From Nocardia salmonicida NBRC 13393 (GTDB lineage Bacteria > Actinomycetota > Actinomycetes > Mycobacteriales > Mycobacteriaceae): a DNA stretch of 64,000 nt. The translations under genes were made by a program, and so were the position numbers. The DNA is taken from contig NZ_BDBR01000047.1 of the NCBI RefSeq assembly GCF_001613085.1, forward strand, positions 1-64,000, read 5' to 3'. The notes below the pieces were generated by a model. It did no database searches. It saw nothing but the letters and a program-made list of their open reading frames with translations, and had not been told where the DNA came from. Shown here piece after piece: positions 26,757-34,934 of the stretch. The stretch's first letter is position 1; each line of letters starts with the position of its first letter.

Positions 26757-28280
26757 ATGCGCGCAAGACCGGTATCGCACGGAACTGCCGCCGTGGGTGT
26801 GGCACTGTCCGCGATCCTCGCTGTTCCCGCGCAGGCGGGACCGTTGCCCTGGCTGCCGCCGCCGGTGAATATCTGCGGGGAAACGGGATTCGACCCGGTC
26901 AACCGGCTGCCCGACCCGGCCGCGCCGCCCGCGCCGATCCTGCCGCCGAGCATCGATATCCCGATCTGGGTGCCGCAGCTGACGCCGGTCCCGATTCCCG
27001 ACCCGCCGCACGACAACACGCGCGTGGCACAGGTTCCGCTGCCCTCGGATCCGTGCCGCAATCCGTGCCCGGAGGTACGGGACACGCCGGAACCGGAACC
27101 GGAAAGTACCGACGAGACAACGTCGACCGGTTCGGCGGTCGCGTTGCCGCGGATCAGAATCAATCCGGAGATCGAGCCCATCCCGATCCCGGTACCCGGC
27201 GGCGAGGGCGAGCCGGCCCAGGAAGCACCCGAGCCGGTGGAGCGGCCGATCGAGCGGGGCCCGCTGGGAGCGCCGGTCATGCCCGCGAAGGTGGAGTCCG
27301 TGCGGCTCGTCGACCAGGTCACCGGGCACGGCTCGGCCAACCGGACCGATATGCGCTGGCAGGTCGACGGCACCGACCTCGGGCTGTTCTGGGAAACCGA
27401 ACCGGGCAAGGTGGCCATGGTTTTCGGCGACACCTTCGGCGAGGGCTGGGCTTACGGCGGCGCGGGCTCCGATTCCGCCGATTGGCGGTCGAATGTGCTC
27501 GCCTACAGCACCGACAAGGATCTGAGCGACGGGATCACCATCGACTCGATGGTGCAGGACAGCGCCTGTCACGCCGCCGAGCTCCTCGGCAGCCGCAAGA
27601 TCAGGAACTGGGAGACCACCACGATCCCGACCTCGGGGTTCGCGCTCGGCAAACGGCAGTTCATGAGCTACATGTCGGTGAACCACTGGTCGAAGATCCC
27701 CGGCATGTGGATGACGAACTACGGCGGACTGGCCTACTCCGACGACGGCGGCTCGACCTGGACAAAAGATCAGCATGCCCGCTGGGAGAACATGTTCGGG
27801 CTCGGACAATTCCAGGTGGCGGCGATGGTGCCGCACGGCGACTACGTCTACATGTTCGGCACTCCCAACGGCCGGATCGGGATGATCGGCCTGGCCAGGG
27901 TGCGCAAGGCCGACGTGCTCAACAAGACGGCCTATCAGTACTGGGTGGACGGTAATTGGGCTCCGGCGGCCCAGAATTCGGCGACACCGCTCGTGCAAGG
28001 CACCGCCAGTGAGCTGTCGGTGCGGTACGACGAGGAGAGCCGGCAGTGGCAGATGGTCTATCTCGACTCGGCCGCGGGCCAGATCGTGCTGCGGACCGCG
28101 GGCCAGCCGCAGGGCGCGTGGACATCGACCGTGCCGCTGGTATCCACCGAGATGTTTCCGAAGGCGTACGGCGGTTTCATCCATCCGTGGTCGACCGCGC
28201 AGGATCTGTACTTCACGATGTCGGCGTGGGACAGCTACAACGTGTATCTCATGCACGCAAAGCTGAATCCGCCGCGCTGA
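26757..28280 (+). CDS. Secreted DUF4185 protein, endo-D-arabinanase-like (GH183)
   Basis: Exported protein of 507 residues. ATG 26757 has AGGGAG upstream; a signal peptide ends near PAQAGP (about residue 28). A Pro/Glu-rich linker to about residue 175 separates it from the DUF4185 domain (about 180-500: TDMRWQVDGTDLGLFWE, MVFGDTFGEGW, QFMSYMSVNHW, GGLAYSDDGGSTW). This is a five-bladed beta-propeller family; members from mycobacteria and relatives were shown to cleave D-arabinan of arabinogalactan and were classed as GH183. Turnover of the cell's own arabinan is a reasonable inference but not shown. Its last 32 bp overlap tail-to-tail with pxpC. Confidence 0.8.
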   Translation: MRARPVSHGTAAVGVALSAILAVPAQAGPLPWLPPPVNICGETGFDPVNRLPDPAAPPAPILPPSIDIPIWVPQLTPVPIPDPPHDNTRVAQVPLPSDPCRNPCPEVRDTPEPEPESTDETTSTGSAVALPRIRINPEIEPIPIPVPGGEGEPAQEAPEPVERPIERGPLGAPVMPAKVESVRLVDQVTGHGSANRTDMRWQVDGTDLGLFWETEPGKVAMVFGDTFGEGWAYGGAGSDSADWRSNVLAYSTDKDLSDGITIDSMVQDSACHAAELLGSRKIRNWETTTIPTSGFALGKRQFMSYMSVNHWSKIPGMWMTNYGGLAYSDDGGSTWTKDQHARWENMFGLGQFQVAAMVPHGDYVYMFGTPNGRIGMIGLARVRKADVLNKTAYQYWVDGNWAPAAQNSATPLVQGTASELSVRYDEESRQWQMVYLDSAAGQIVLRTAGQPQGAWTSTVPLVSTEMFPKAYGGFIHPWSTAQDLYFTMSAWDSYNVYLMHAKLNPPR

Positions 28281-29139
28281 TCGCCGGTGCCGCCACGAAC
28301 ACCAGTTTTTCTCCCGGGCGGGCCTGCGCGACACGGTCGACATCGGTATCGAGGACGACAGCGATCACCGGGTAGCCGCCCGTGATCGGGTGGTCGGCCA
28401 GGAACACCACCGGCTGACCGCTCGGCGGCACCTGCACCGATCCCAAGGCGACGCCCTCCGAGGGCAATTCGCGCGTGACCGAACGCACCAGCGGCGGTCC
28501 GACGAGGCGATCCAGGCGCGCGCCGACCCGGTCGGTATCGGCGGAAACGATCCAGGAACCACGGAACAGCTGGTCGGGATCGGTGAACCAATCGGCGCGC
28601 GGGCCCGGACACGCACGGATCGTGAGTAGTTCCGGGCGCCGCTGAACCGGCGCGAACTCCACGGTCGGAAGGGTGCGCGGCGGGGGCCCGACCGGTAACT
28701 GCGTGCCGATTGCCAGCGGGTCGGGGCCGATGCCGGACAACGTGTCGCGGCTGCGCGAGCCGAGCACCTTGGCCACATCGATGCCGCCGCGCACCGCCAC
28801 GTAACTGCGCAGACCGGTGCTCGCCGAGCCCAATCGCAGCACCTGGCCCTCGTCGAGTTCGAGCACGCTGGCATGTCCGACCGGAATGCCGTCGACGGTG
28901 GCGGGGGCGGGCGCACCGGTGACCGCGACGGTGAGGTGACCGTCGGCGCGCAGGGCGAGGCCGCCGAGCAGTACTTCGATGGCGGCGAAATTCTCCGGAT
29001 TGCCGACCAGCCGGTTCGCCAGCCGCAGTGACCCGCGGTCGGCCGCGCCCGCCTGACCGACGCCGGAATCGAACCAGCCCTGTCTACCCAGGTCCTGCAC
29101 CGTCGCGAGCGGCCCCACCCGCTCGATAAAGATCAGCAT
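28249..29139 (-). CDS. pxpC: 5-oxoprolinase subunit C / biotin-dependent carboxyltransferase fold
   Basis: Third subunit of the ATP-dependent 5-oxoprolinase PxpABC, KipA/AHS2 family, 296 residues. The start is ATG 29139 (MLIFIERVGP). Typical segments are TVQDLGRQGWFDSGVGQAG (about residues 13-31), RSYVAVRGGID and FLADHPITGGYPVIAVV. The complex hydrolyses the damage product 5-oxoproline to glutamate. It lies downstream of pxpB with a 68-bp gap, in the order pxpA-pxpB-pxpC. Its stop region overlaps the convergent DUF4185 gene by 32 bp. Confidence 0.9.
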   Translation of the reverse strand: MLIFIERVGPLATVQDLGRQGWFDSGVGQAGAADRGSLRLANRLVGNPENFAAIEVLLGGLALRADGHLTVAVTGAPAPATVDGIPVGHASVLELDEGQVLRLGSASTGLRSYVAVRGGIDVAKVLGSRSRDTLSGIGPDPLAIGTQLPVGPPPRTLPTVEFAPVQRRPELLTIRACPGPRADWFTDPDQLFRGSWIVSADTDRVGARLDRLVGPPLVRSVTRELPSEGVALGSVQVPPSGQPVVFLADHPITGGYPVIAVVLDTDVDRVAQARPGEKLVFVAAPAISAADSALRA

Positions 29140-29207
29140 GCGATCTCTCCCCGATTCGCTGTCGAGGCGGCACACCATTGAGCAGCCATTGTTTTCCGCC
29201 GAAGCGG

Positions 29208-29882
29208 CTATTCCTCGGAAGCGACGAATCTGACCGCCGAACCCGCCCGCACCAGCGCGGGCGGATCTCGATCCACCGCCCACATTCGCAGATCGGTGGT
29301 GCCGATCACTTGCCATCCGCCCGGTGTGCCGCGCGGATACACCGCCGAATATCCGCCCGCGAGTGCCACCGCGCCCGCCGGGATGGCCGTGCGGGCGCTG
29401 GTGCGACGCGGCACCGCGAGCCTGCCGTCAGGCGAGGTGAGGTAGCCGAAACCGGGTGCGAAGCCCACGAACGCGCACCGCCAGACGGTGCCGGTGTGCG
29501 CCGCGATCACCGCCGGGATCGACAGGTCGAGCAGCCGGGCCACCTCGGGCAGATCCGCGCCGTCGTAGCGAACGGGAATCTCCACGACCGACTCCGTATC
29601 GGGCACTGTTCCACGGGAAACATCCGGCGAATCCGCTTGCGGTGGCTCGTGATCGAGCCGGTCGAGCAGCGCGACGAGTTCCCGGCGGACCTGCACGCCG
29701 TAGCTCACCGAATGCATGGTGACCAGCACGGTTTCCGCCGCGGGCAGCACATCCTCGACACCGGCGATCGCGTGCACGCGCAGCGCCGAGGCAAGGCGCT
29801 GCACCGGGCGCGGGTCGTCGAGGGTGATGAGCACGGCGCGGTCACCCGCGGGTCGGATCCGCGCGTTCCAATCGATGTCCAT
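29208..29882 (-). CDS. pxpB: 5-oxoprolinase subunit B (KipI family)
   Basis: Subunit B of the 5-oxoprolinase, AHS1/KipI domain, 224 residues. ATG 29882 is chosen because GGGAGG lies 5 nt upstream; GTG 29894 is also in frame. Diagnostic regions are RPAGDRAVLITL (N-terminal), FVGFAPGFGYL (about residues 137-147) and PRGTPGGWQVIGTT near the end. The gene begins 15 bp after the pxpA stop. A parS-like 16-mer (29607-29622) lies inside the coding sequence, in the less conserved linker. Confidence 0.9.
   Translation of the reverse strand: MDIDWNARIRPAGDRAVLITLDDPRPVQRLASALRVHAIAGVEDVLPAAETVLVTMHSVSYGVQVRRELVALLDRLDHEPPQADSPDVSRGTVPDTESVVEIPVRYDGADLPEVARLLDLSIPAVIAAHTGTVWRCAFVGFAPGFGYLTSPDGRLAVPRRTSARTAIPAGAVALAGGYSAVYPRGTPGGWQVIGTTDLRMWAVDRDPPALVRAGSAVRFVASEE
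29607..29622. other. parS-like site inside pxpB
   Basis: TGTTCCACGGGAAACA differs from the parS consensus TGTTNCACGTGAAACA at one base (T to G). Two accepted candidates near parA carry the same kind of single change. Position within a non-conserved part of pxpB fits a site tolerated in coding DNA. It is about 22.6 kb from the nearest other candidate. Confidence 0.55.
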
Positions 29883-29897
29883 CGTGCCTCCCACCCC

Positions 29898-30647
29898 TCA
29901 GCTGAACGACTCCACCGGTATTCCGGCTTCGTCGAGCGCTCCCCGGATCCGGCGAGCCATCTCGACGGCCGCCGGAGAGTCGCCGTGGACGCACACGCTG
30001 GCCACGGACACGGCGACCGTACCGGGACCGTCTACGGTACGCGCGGTCCCCGACAGCGCAAGAGTTGTCGCCTGCGCCACGGCGTCGTCGGCCGACAGCA
30101 CCGCCCCGGCAACTCCGCGCGGGGCCAGCGAACCTGTTGCAGTGTAGGCCCGGTCGGCGAATCCCTCACCGACGAAACGCACGCGCTGCGCGGCACGTTC
30201 CAGTTCGGTGCCCGCCGGACCGAGCAACGTGAGGCCCGGTTCTGCCTCGGCCACCGCGGCGACAAGGGCCTCGGCGAGCAGACGATCGCGCGCGGCCGCG
30301 TGATAGAGGGCACCGTGCGGTTTCACATAGCGCACCCGATCGCCTGCGGCCCGCGCGAAGGCGGCGAGGGCGCCGATTTGATAGAGCACCTCATCGCGCA
30401 GATCGGCCGGGGCGATGGCGACATCGCGGCGGCCGAAACCCACCAGATCGCGATAGCCGACATGCGCGCCGATCCGCACACCCTTGGCCACCGCCAGTTC
30501 ACAGGTGCGGCGCATGATGGTCGGGTCGCCGGCGTGGAATCCACACGCGATATTCGCGCTGGTCACGATGTCGAGCATGGCAGCGTCGTCACCCATCCGC
30601 CACGGGCCGAAGCCTTCGCCCAGATCACTGTTCAGGTCCAGCGGCAT
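29898..30647 (-). CDS. pxpA: 5-oxoprolinase subunit A (LamB/YcsF family)
   Basis: Catalytic-type subunit of 5-oxoprolinase, 249 residues, full length for the LamB/YcsF family. The N-terminus DLNSDLGEGFGPWRMGDDAA and the segments IACGFHAGDP, GAHVGYRDLVGFGRR and YVKPHGALYH are family signatures. The ATG at 30647 has GGAGGGC upstream. It is the first gene of pxpABC; the promoter should lie in the 99 bp between it and modC, which is read in the same direction. Confidence 0.93.
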   Translation of the reverse strand: MPLDLNSDLGEGFGPWRMGDDAAMLDIVTSANIACGFHAGDPTIMRRTCELAVAKGVRIGAHVGYRDLVGFGRRDVAIAPADLRDEVLYQIGALAAFARAAGDRVRYVKPHGALYHAAARDRLLAEALVAAVAEAEPGLTLLGPAGTELERAAQRVRFVGEGFADRAYTATGSLAPRGVAGAVLSADDAVAQATTLALSGTARTVDGPGTVAVSVASVCVHGDSPAAVEMARRIRGALDEAGIPVESFS

Positions 30648-30746
30648 GTGCTGCCCTCCGGTCTTCGCGGGTCACTCGCCGGGTATGTACCCCGGTAATT
30701 CGAGCATGAACGCACAGATTCATACCGTTATCACCGAGGGCGTGGT

Positions 30747-31940
30747 TCAGCAGGCGTACACGCGGACCTCGGTGGCCTTCACCGCGAAGTGCACCCGCGC
30801 ACCGACGGTGAGCTGGAGTTGAGCGACGGCGGCCGGAGTCAGGTCGGCACACAGGCCGGGCGCCCGCGGTGCGTCACCACGGACTCGGACGATGCCGCCG
30901 CGGTCGGTGATCTCCGCGATGTCGACGGTGAAGACGTTGCGTGGGCTGCCGCCCGGCCGGGTGCGGAACACCGACACCGCGGACGGGGAGAACACCGCGG
31001 CCGCGCGGGCGCCGGGGACGAAATCGCCGACGACGCAGCCGTCGACGCCGAGGTCTTCGACGAGCACGGTCCCGAAGGTCGGGGCCCGATCGCCGAGGTG
31101 CGTCCGCGGCATCGACGGTTCGCCGGCGCCTGAACTCGGCTGATCCCAGGACTGAGCCTCGGCCGGCAGCGCTGACTCGACGCCGGTGCCGCGCAGGAGG
31201 TTGAGGCCGGCGATGCGGGCGGCGAAGGGGTTGCGAGGGTGCGACATCACCTCGGCGACCGGACCGGATTCGACGACGCGGCCTGCCTGAAGGACGACGA
31301 GCCGGTCGGCGAGGGTGATGGCGTCGATGATGTCGTGGGTGACCAGGACGGCGCAGCGCGGGTGGTCGCGGCCGGGTTCGTCGCGCAGGACGCGGCGCAG
31401 CAGGGTGCGCATGGCCGGGGCTACGTCTACGTCGAGGGCTGACATGGGTTCGTCGAGGAGCAGCAGGTCGGGGTCGACGGCGAGGGCGCGGGCCAGGGCG
31501 ACGCGCTGGGCTTGGCCGCCGGAGAGTGCGCCGGGGTGGCGGTCGGCGAGGTCGGTGGCGTCGACCGCCGTCAGCCAGTCGGTGGCGATTCTTCGCGCGG
31601 CGGAGTTCTTCGCGCCGCGGCTGCGTGGGCCGAAGGCGACGTTGTCGAGCACGCTGAGATGGGGGAACAGCAGGGGATCCTGGGCGAGGAGGGAGACCGC
31701 GCGTCGATGTGGGGGGAGCGCGATGCCTTTCGCCGAGTCGGTGAGCGTACGGTCGCCGAGTCGTACGTGTCCTTCGTCGGGAACGATCAGCCCGGCGATC
31801 ACCTGTAAGAGACTGGACTTACCCGCGCCGTTCGGACCGAGCACGGCCAGGACTTCGCCGGGGGCGACGTCGATCCGCAGGTCGAGATCGCGGGCGGCGA
31901 TCCGCGCGGAGACCGAGAGCCCGGTCGAATCCCTGGTCAC
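30747..31940 (-). CDS. modC: Molybdate ABC transporter ATP-binding protein ModC
   Basis: ATPase of the molybdate importer, 397 residues, GTG start at 31940 overlapping the modB stop (GTGA). Motifs: Walker A GPNGAGKS (about residues 33-40), signature LSGGQAQRVALARAL, Walker B LLLLDEPMSALDV, switch LVTHDIIDAITLAD. The C-terminal TOBE domain (about 330-395, ending in VHFAVKATEVRVYAC) binds oxyanion and is typical of ModC. An extra segment of about 80 residues between the ATPase and TOBE domains is longer than in E. coli ModC (352 residues). Confidence 0.92.
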   Translation of the reverse strand: MTRDSTGLSVSARIAARDLDLRIDVAPGEVLAVLGPNGAGKSSLLQVIAGLIVPDEGHVRLGDRTLTDSAKGIALPPHRRAVSLLAQDPLLFPHLSVLDNVAFGPRSRGAKNSAARRIATDWLTAVDATDLADRHPGALSGGQAQRVALARALAVDPDLLLLDEPMSALDVDVAPAMRTLLRRVLRDEPGRDHPRCAVLVTHDIIDAITLADRLVVLQAGRVVESGPVAEVMSHPRNPFAARIAGLNLLRGTGVESALPAEAQSWDQPSSGAGEPSMPRTHLGDRAPTFGTVLVEDLGVDGCVVGDFVPGARAAAVFSPSAVSVFRTRPGGSPRNVFTVDIAEITDRGGIVRVRGDAPRAPGLCADLTPAAVAQLQLTVGARVHFAVKATEVRVYAC

Positions 31941-32806
31941 TTCGCACCGCCGATCATCGGCGCGTCACCGGTCGTCCGGGTGCCGGCGCTGCGGAGTTGT
32001 GTGCCGGGGATCGGACTGGTTCGACGGTAGGCGAGCAGGACTATCAGGACGGCGACGATGATCAGCACCACCGAGAGCGCGACGGCCGCATCGGGATCGG
32101 CTTCGCGCTGGAGGTAGATCTCCAGCGGCAGGGTGCGGGTACGCCCCTGCAAGCTGCCCGCGAAGGTGAGCGTCGCGCCGAACTCGCCGAGCGCGCGGGC
32201 GAAGGCGAGGACCGCGCCGGAGATCAGGGCGGGGCGAAGCAGGGGCAGGGTGATCCGCCACCAGACCGTGCTCGGGCCCGCACCGAGCGTCGCGGCGATC
32301 TGCTCGTAGCGACTACCCGCCGTCCGCAGCGCCCCCTCGATCGTGAGCACCAGAAAGGGCAGTGCCACAAAGGTTTGCGCCAGGACCACCGCGGTCGTGC
32401 TGAACGCGATATGAATTCCGGCCGCCTCCAGATGTTCGCCCAACAGCCCACGCCGACCGAATACGTAGAGCAGCGCGATACCACCGACCACCGGCGGTAA
32501 CACCAAGGGCAGCAACACCAGTGCCCGAAGTACCGGCAACCCACGCCATCGAGCCCGTGCCAGCACCGCGGCCATCGGCACCCCGAACACCACACACAAC
32601 GCGGTGCTCGTCGTCGCCGTTCGTAGGCTCAACCACAATGCTTCCCTTGATGCTTCGGTAGTCACGAGTTCGACGAATCGCCCCCACTCGACCCCCCATG
32701 CCAACGCCGCCAGCGGAAGCACCACCAGCGCGAACCCGACGACGGCGGGCACCAGCAACCACCGGGGCAGCCCGGCGGTCACGCGGCGGCGACCCGCACC
32801 GATCAC
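31937..32806 (-). CDS. modB: Molybdate ABC transporter permease ModB
   Basis: Permease of the molybdate importer, 289 residues. The start is GTG 32806, overlapping the modA stop TGA (GTGA); longer readings overlap modA and are not needed. Five to six membrane helices and the EAA-type loop EQIAATLGAGPSTVWWRITLPL (within about residues 177-199) are seen. The C-terminal 30 residues are hydrophilic. It sits between modA and modC with 4-bp overlaps on both sides, so the three proteins are translated from one message. Confidence 0.9.
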   Translation of the reverse strand: MIGAGRRRVTAGLPRWLLVPAVVGFALVVLPLAALAWGVEWGRFVELVTTEASREALWLSLRTATTSTALCVVFGVPMAAVLARARWRGLPVLRALVLLPLVLPPVVGGIALLYVFGRRGLLGEHLEAAGIHIAFSTTAVVLAQTFVALPFLVLTIEGALRTAGSRYEQIAATLGAGPSTVWWRITLPLLRPALISGAVLAFARALGEFGATLTFAGSLQGRTRTLPLEIYLQREADPDAAVALSVVLIIVAVLIVLLAYRRTSPIPGTQLRSAGTRTTGDAPMIGGAK

Positions 32807-33555
32807 GGCGCGCCGAACCCCGCGGCGACAAGGGCTGCTCGCCCGGTGGGCCCGGTGACCAAATCGGAGAACTTCCGCGCGTTCGCGGCCTGCTTCGAAT
32901 CCGCCACCACCGCAATCGGATACGTGTTCACCGCAGCCGACGCCTCGGGTACCGCGACGGTGCTCACCTTCGCGCCCGCCCCCGACGCGTCGGTGACGTA
33001 GACCAACCCGGCGTCGGCTTGTCCGGAGGTCACCTTGGTGAGGACGTCGGCCACCGAAGATTCCTCGCTCACGGGACGCAGCGTGGTACCCGCGGCATCG
33101 GCGACCTTCTTCGTTGCCCGGCCACACGGGACCTGGGGGGCGCAGACGACCAGGGTGGCGTCAGCGAGGTCGTTGATCCCGTTGATGCCCTTGGGGTTTC
33201 CCGCAGCGATGACCAGTGTGAGGACATTGGTGGCGAAAGTGGTGGGCGTAGCGGTGATCCGGCCACTGTGGACCGCCTTGTCCATGGTCGGCTGGTCGGC
33301 CGACGCGAAAACATCGGCGGGAGCACCGGCTTGGAGTTGCGCGGCCAGGTCGGACGATCCCGCGAACGAGAACTGCACGTCCACCTCGGGATTGGCGGTT
33401 TCGAAGTCCTTCTCCAGGCCGGTGAAGACGCTCTTCAACGAAGCCGCGGCGAACACCGTCAGCGTGGATTTCGCTGTGTCGCCGCTGTTCTCGCCCCCAC
33501 AGCCGCTGGCCGTGAGCACCACCAGCGCGGCGCCGACCGCGACCCGGCGGATCAT
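32803..33555 (-). CDS. modA: Molybdate-binding lipoprotein ModA
   Basis: Periplasm-side molybdate/tungstate-binding protein, 250 residues. ATG 33555 overlaps the stop of the upstream regulator gene (ATGA). A lipobox TASGC (Cys near residue 19) anchors it in the membrane. The mature protein begins LTVFAAASLKSVF and has the oxyanion-binding Ser in FSFAGSSDLAAQL, with GAPADVFASAD and VCAPQVPCGR as further family segments. It is the first transport gene of the mod operon. Confidence 0.93.
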   Translation of the reverse strand: MIRRVAVGAALVVLTASGCGGENSGDTAKSTLTVFAAASLKSVFTGLEKDFETANPEVDVQFSFAGSSDLAAQLQAGAPADVFASADQPTMDKAVHSGRITATPTTFATNVLTLVIAAGNPKGINGINDLADATLVVCAPQVPCGRATKKVADAAGTTLRPVSEESSVADVLTKVTSGQADAGLVYVTDASGAGAKVSTVAVPEASAAVNTYPIAVVADSKQAANARKFSDLVTGPTGRAALVAAGFGAP

Positions 33556-33950
33556 TCGGCGGCCTTCTCGACCACCACGGTCGTGGCCTTGACGCTCGCC
33601 AGCGCGACGCTGCCCGGCTCGAGCCCCAGCTCGCGCACCGATTCGCTGCTCATCAGCGAGACCACCGTGAAAGGACCGCATTGCATCTCCACCTGTGCCA
33701 TCACCGTGTCCGACACGACGCGGGTGACCAGACCGGGGAACCGATTGCGTGCCGAGCTGGCACTACCCACCCGGGTCTGTGGCGTGCGCGCCTGGTCGAC
33801 GGCGTGTTCGGCGAGCTCCCTGCCGTCCAGCACCAGGCGGCCCGCGGCATCCTTGGTCGCCGTCAGGGCGCCCGTATCGATCCAGCGACGCACCGTGTCG
33901 TCGCTGACGCCGAGCAGATCGGCCGCTTCCTTGATTCGCAGTTTCGCCAC
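33552..33950 (-). CDS. HTH-TOBE molybdate-responsive regulator
   Basis: Small cytoplasmic protein, 132 residues, starting at GTG 33950 (VAKLRIKEAADLLG). An N-terminal MerR/excisionase-type helix-turn-helix (about residues 3-50: AADLLGVSDDTVRRWIDTG) is joined to a C-terminal mononucleotide Mop/TOBE domain (about 65-130: RNRFPGLVTRVVSDTVMAQVEM, VSLMSSESVRELGL). This domain pair is a common molybdopterin-binding regulator of actinobacteria. As the first gene of the modABC operon it probably senses molybdate and controls its own message. An upstream extension to 34043 lacks protein-like sequence. Confidence 0.83.
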   Translation of the reverse strand: MAKLRIKEAADLLGVSDDTVRRWIDTGALTATKDAAGRLVLDGRELAEHAVDQARTPQTRVGSASSARNRFPGLVTRVVSDTVMAQVEMQCGPFTVVSLMSSESVRELGLEPGSVALASVKATTVVVEKAAE

Positions 33951-34088
33951 GCGATCAGGATAGTTCCGCAGATTCGGGCATAACAAGAAAACAACTCCGC
34001 ACCTTCGGAAAGAACGGGTCGTGATATCCCATAATCGGGTCACACTTCATGGCCACCGACGATCCGGCCAAGTACGCTCATAGCCATC

Positions 34089-34904
34089 ATGGCCACGTAT
34101 TTCGATCCGAAGTCCTGGTCACTGGCGGGCGCTGTCGATATGGGCAAACGCCTGCTCGACCCGTCTTGGATCGACCAGTGGCTCGGCTTCACCACGTCCT
34201 GGGCCGATCCCGTCGCCGACCTGGGCTCCGGCACCGTCACCGCGCTCATGCCCGATGTGCTGATGACCGTCCTCAGCGAGGGCATCCTCAGCCGTTTCGG
34301 CGGTCAGGAGATCAGCGCCACGCTGCTCGAGCACGACCTCACCGCCACCCTCGACTCATTCAAGCTGCGCAGACGCGGCGCTCACTTCCAGAGCAAGACG
34401 GTGCTGTCGAACCTGGTGTGGGACTCGCACCCCTTCGACACGGTCACCGTGGTCGCGCACGGCGTGCGGCTGATTCCCGGTGTGCCGACCAAGGTCCGGG
34501 TTCAGCAACTCGACATCGAGGGCACCATCGGGATCGGCGCGATGGCCGAATGGGTGGACGCCCAGAACCTGGACTGGCGGGTGCGGCTCGACGAACGCGG
34601 ACACATCGTCGCGACGCATCGCACGCGCAAGATGCGGGCGGTCGTCGACGGACAGGTCTACGACAACCTGCTCACCCTCGACATCCGCAGGGCCAGTTGG
34701 TACGGCATCCGGCTCCCCAAACGGGTCATCCCCGCACCCGCGCTGCTGCTCGACGACCTGCCCAACCGGGCGAGTATTTCCTACGCGCACCGCCGCGGCG
34801 ACGTGGTGAAGTTCCGGCTCGAATTGCCGGAGACCACCGGCTCGTTCGACCTGACCCAGATCCGCGACGCCATCATCGCGGGCACGACACTGATCGTCTT
34901 CTGA
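34089..34904 (+). CDS. Conserved hypothetical protein, possibly lipid-binding
   Basis: Protein of 271 residues with no signal peptide or clear membrane helix. It is rich in alternating hydrophobic beta-strand patterns (ATLLEHDLTATLDSFKLRR, FDTVTVVAHGVRLIPG, TKVRVQQLDIEGTIG), which faintly recalls the DUF2993/LmeA-type lipid-binding fold; this is only a resemblance. ATG 34089 is the start. It is divergent from the mod operon and convergent with pcnA, with 15 bp between stops. No function can be assigned. Confidence 0.72.
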   Translation: MATYFDPKSWSLAGAVDMGKRLLDPSWIDQWLGFTTSWADPVADLGSGTVTALMPDVLMTVLSEGILSRFGGQEISATLLEHDLTATLDSFKLRRRGAHFQSKTVLSNLVWDSHPFDTVTVVAHGVRLIPGVPTKVRVQQLDIEGTIGIGAMAEWVDAQNLDWRVRLDERGHIVATHRTRKMRAVVDGQVYDNLLTLDIRRASWYGIRLPKRVIPAPALLLDDLPNRASISYAHRRGDVVKFRLELPETTGSFDLTQIRDAIIAGTTLIVF

Positions 34905-34934
34905 TCAGTTCTGCTGGGCTCAGTTCTGCTGGGC
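34905..34934. repeat. 15-bp tandem duplication at pcnA stop codon
   Basis: TCAGTTCTGCTGGGC occurs twice head to tail (34905-34919 and 34920-34934). The right copy encodes the last pcnA residues AQQN and the stop on the minus strand; the left copy repeats them after the stop and fills exactly the gap to the convergent gene. Confidence 0.95.
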
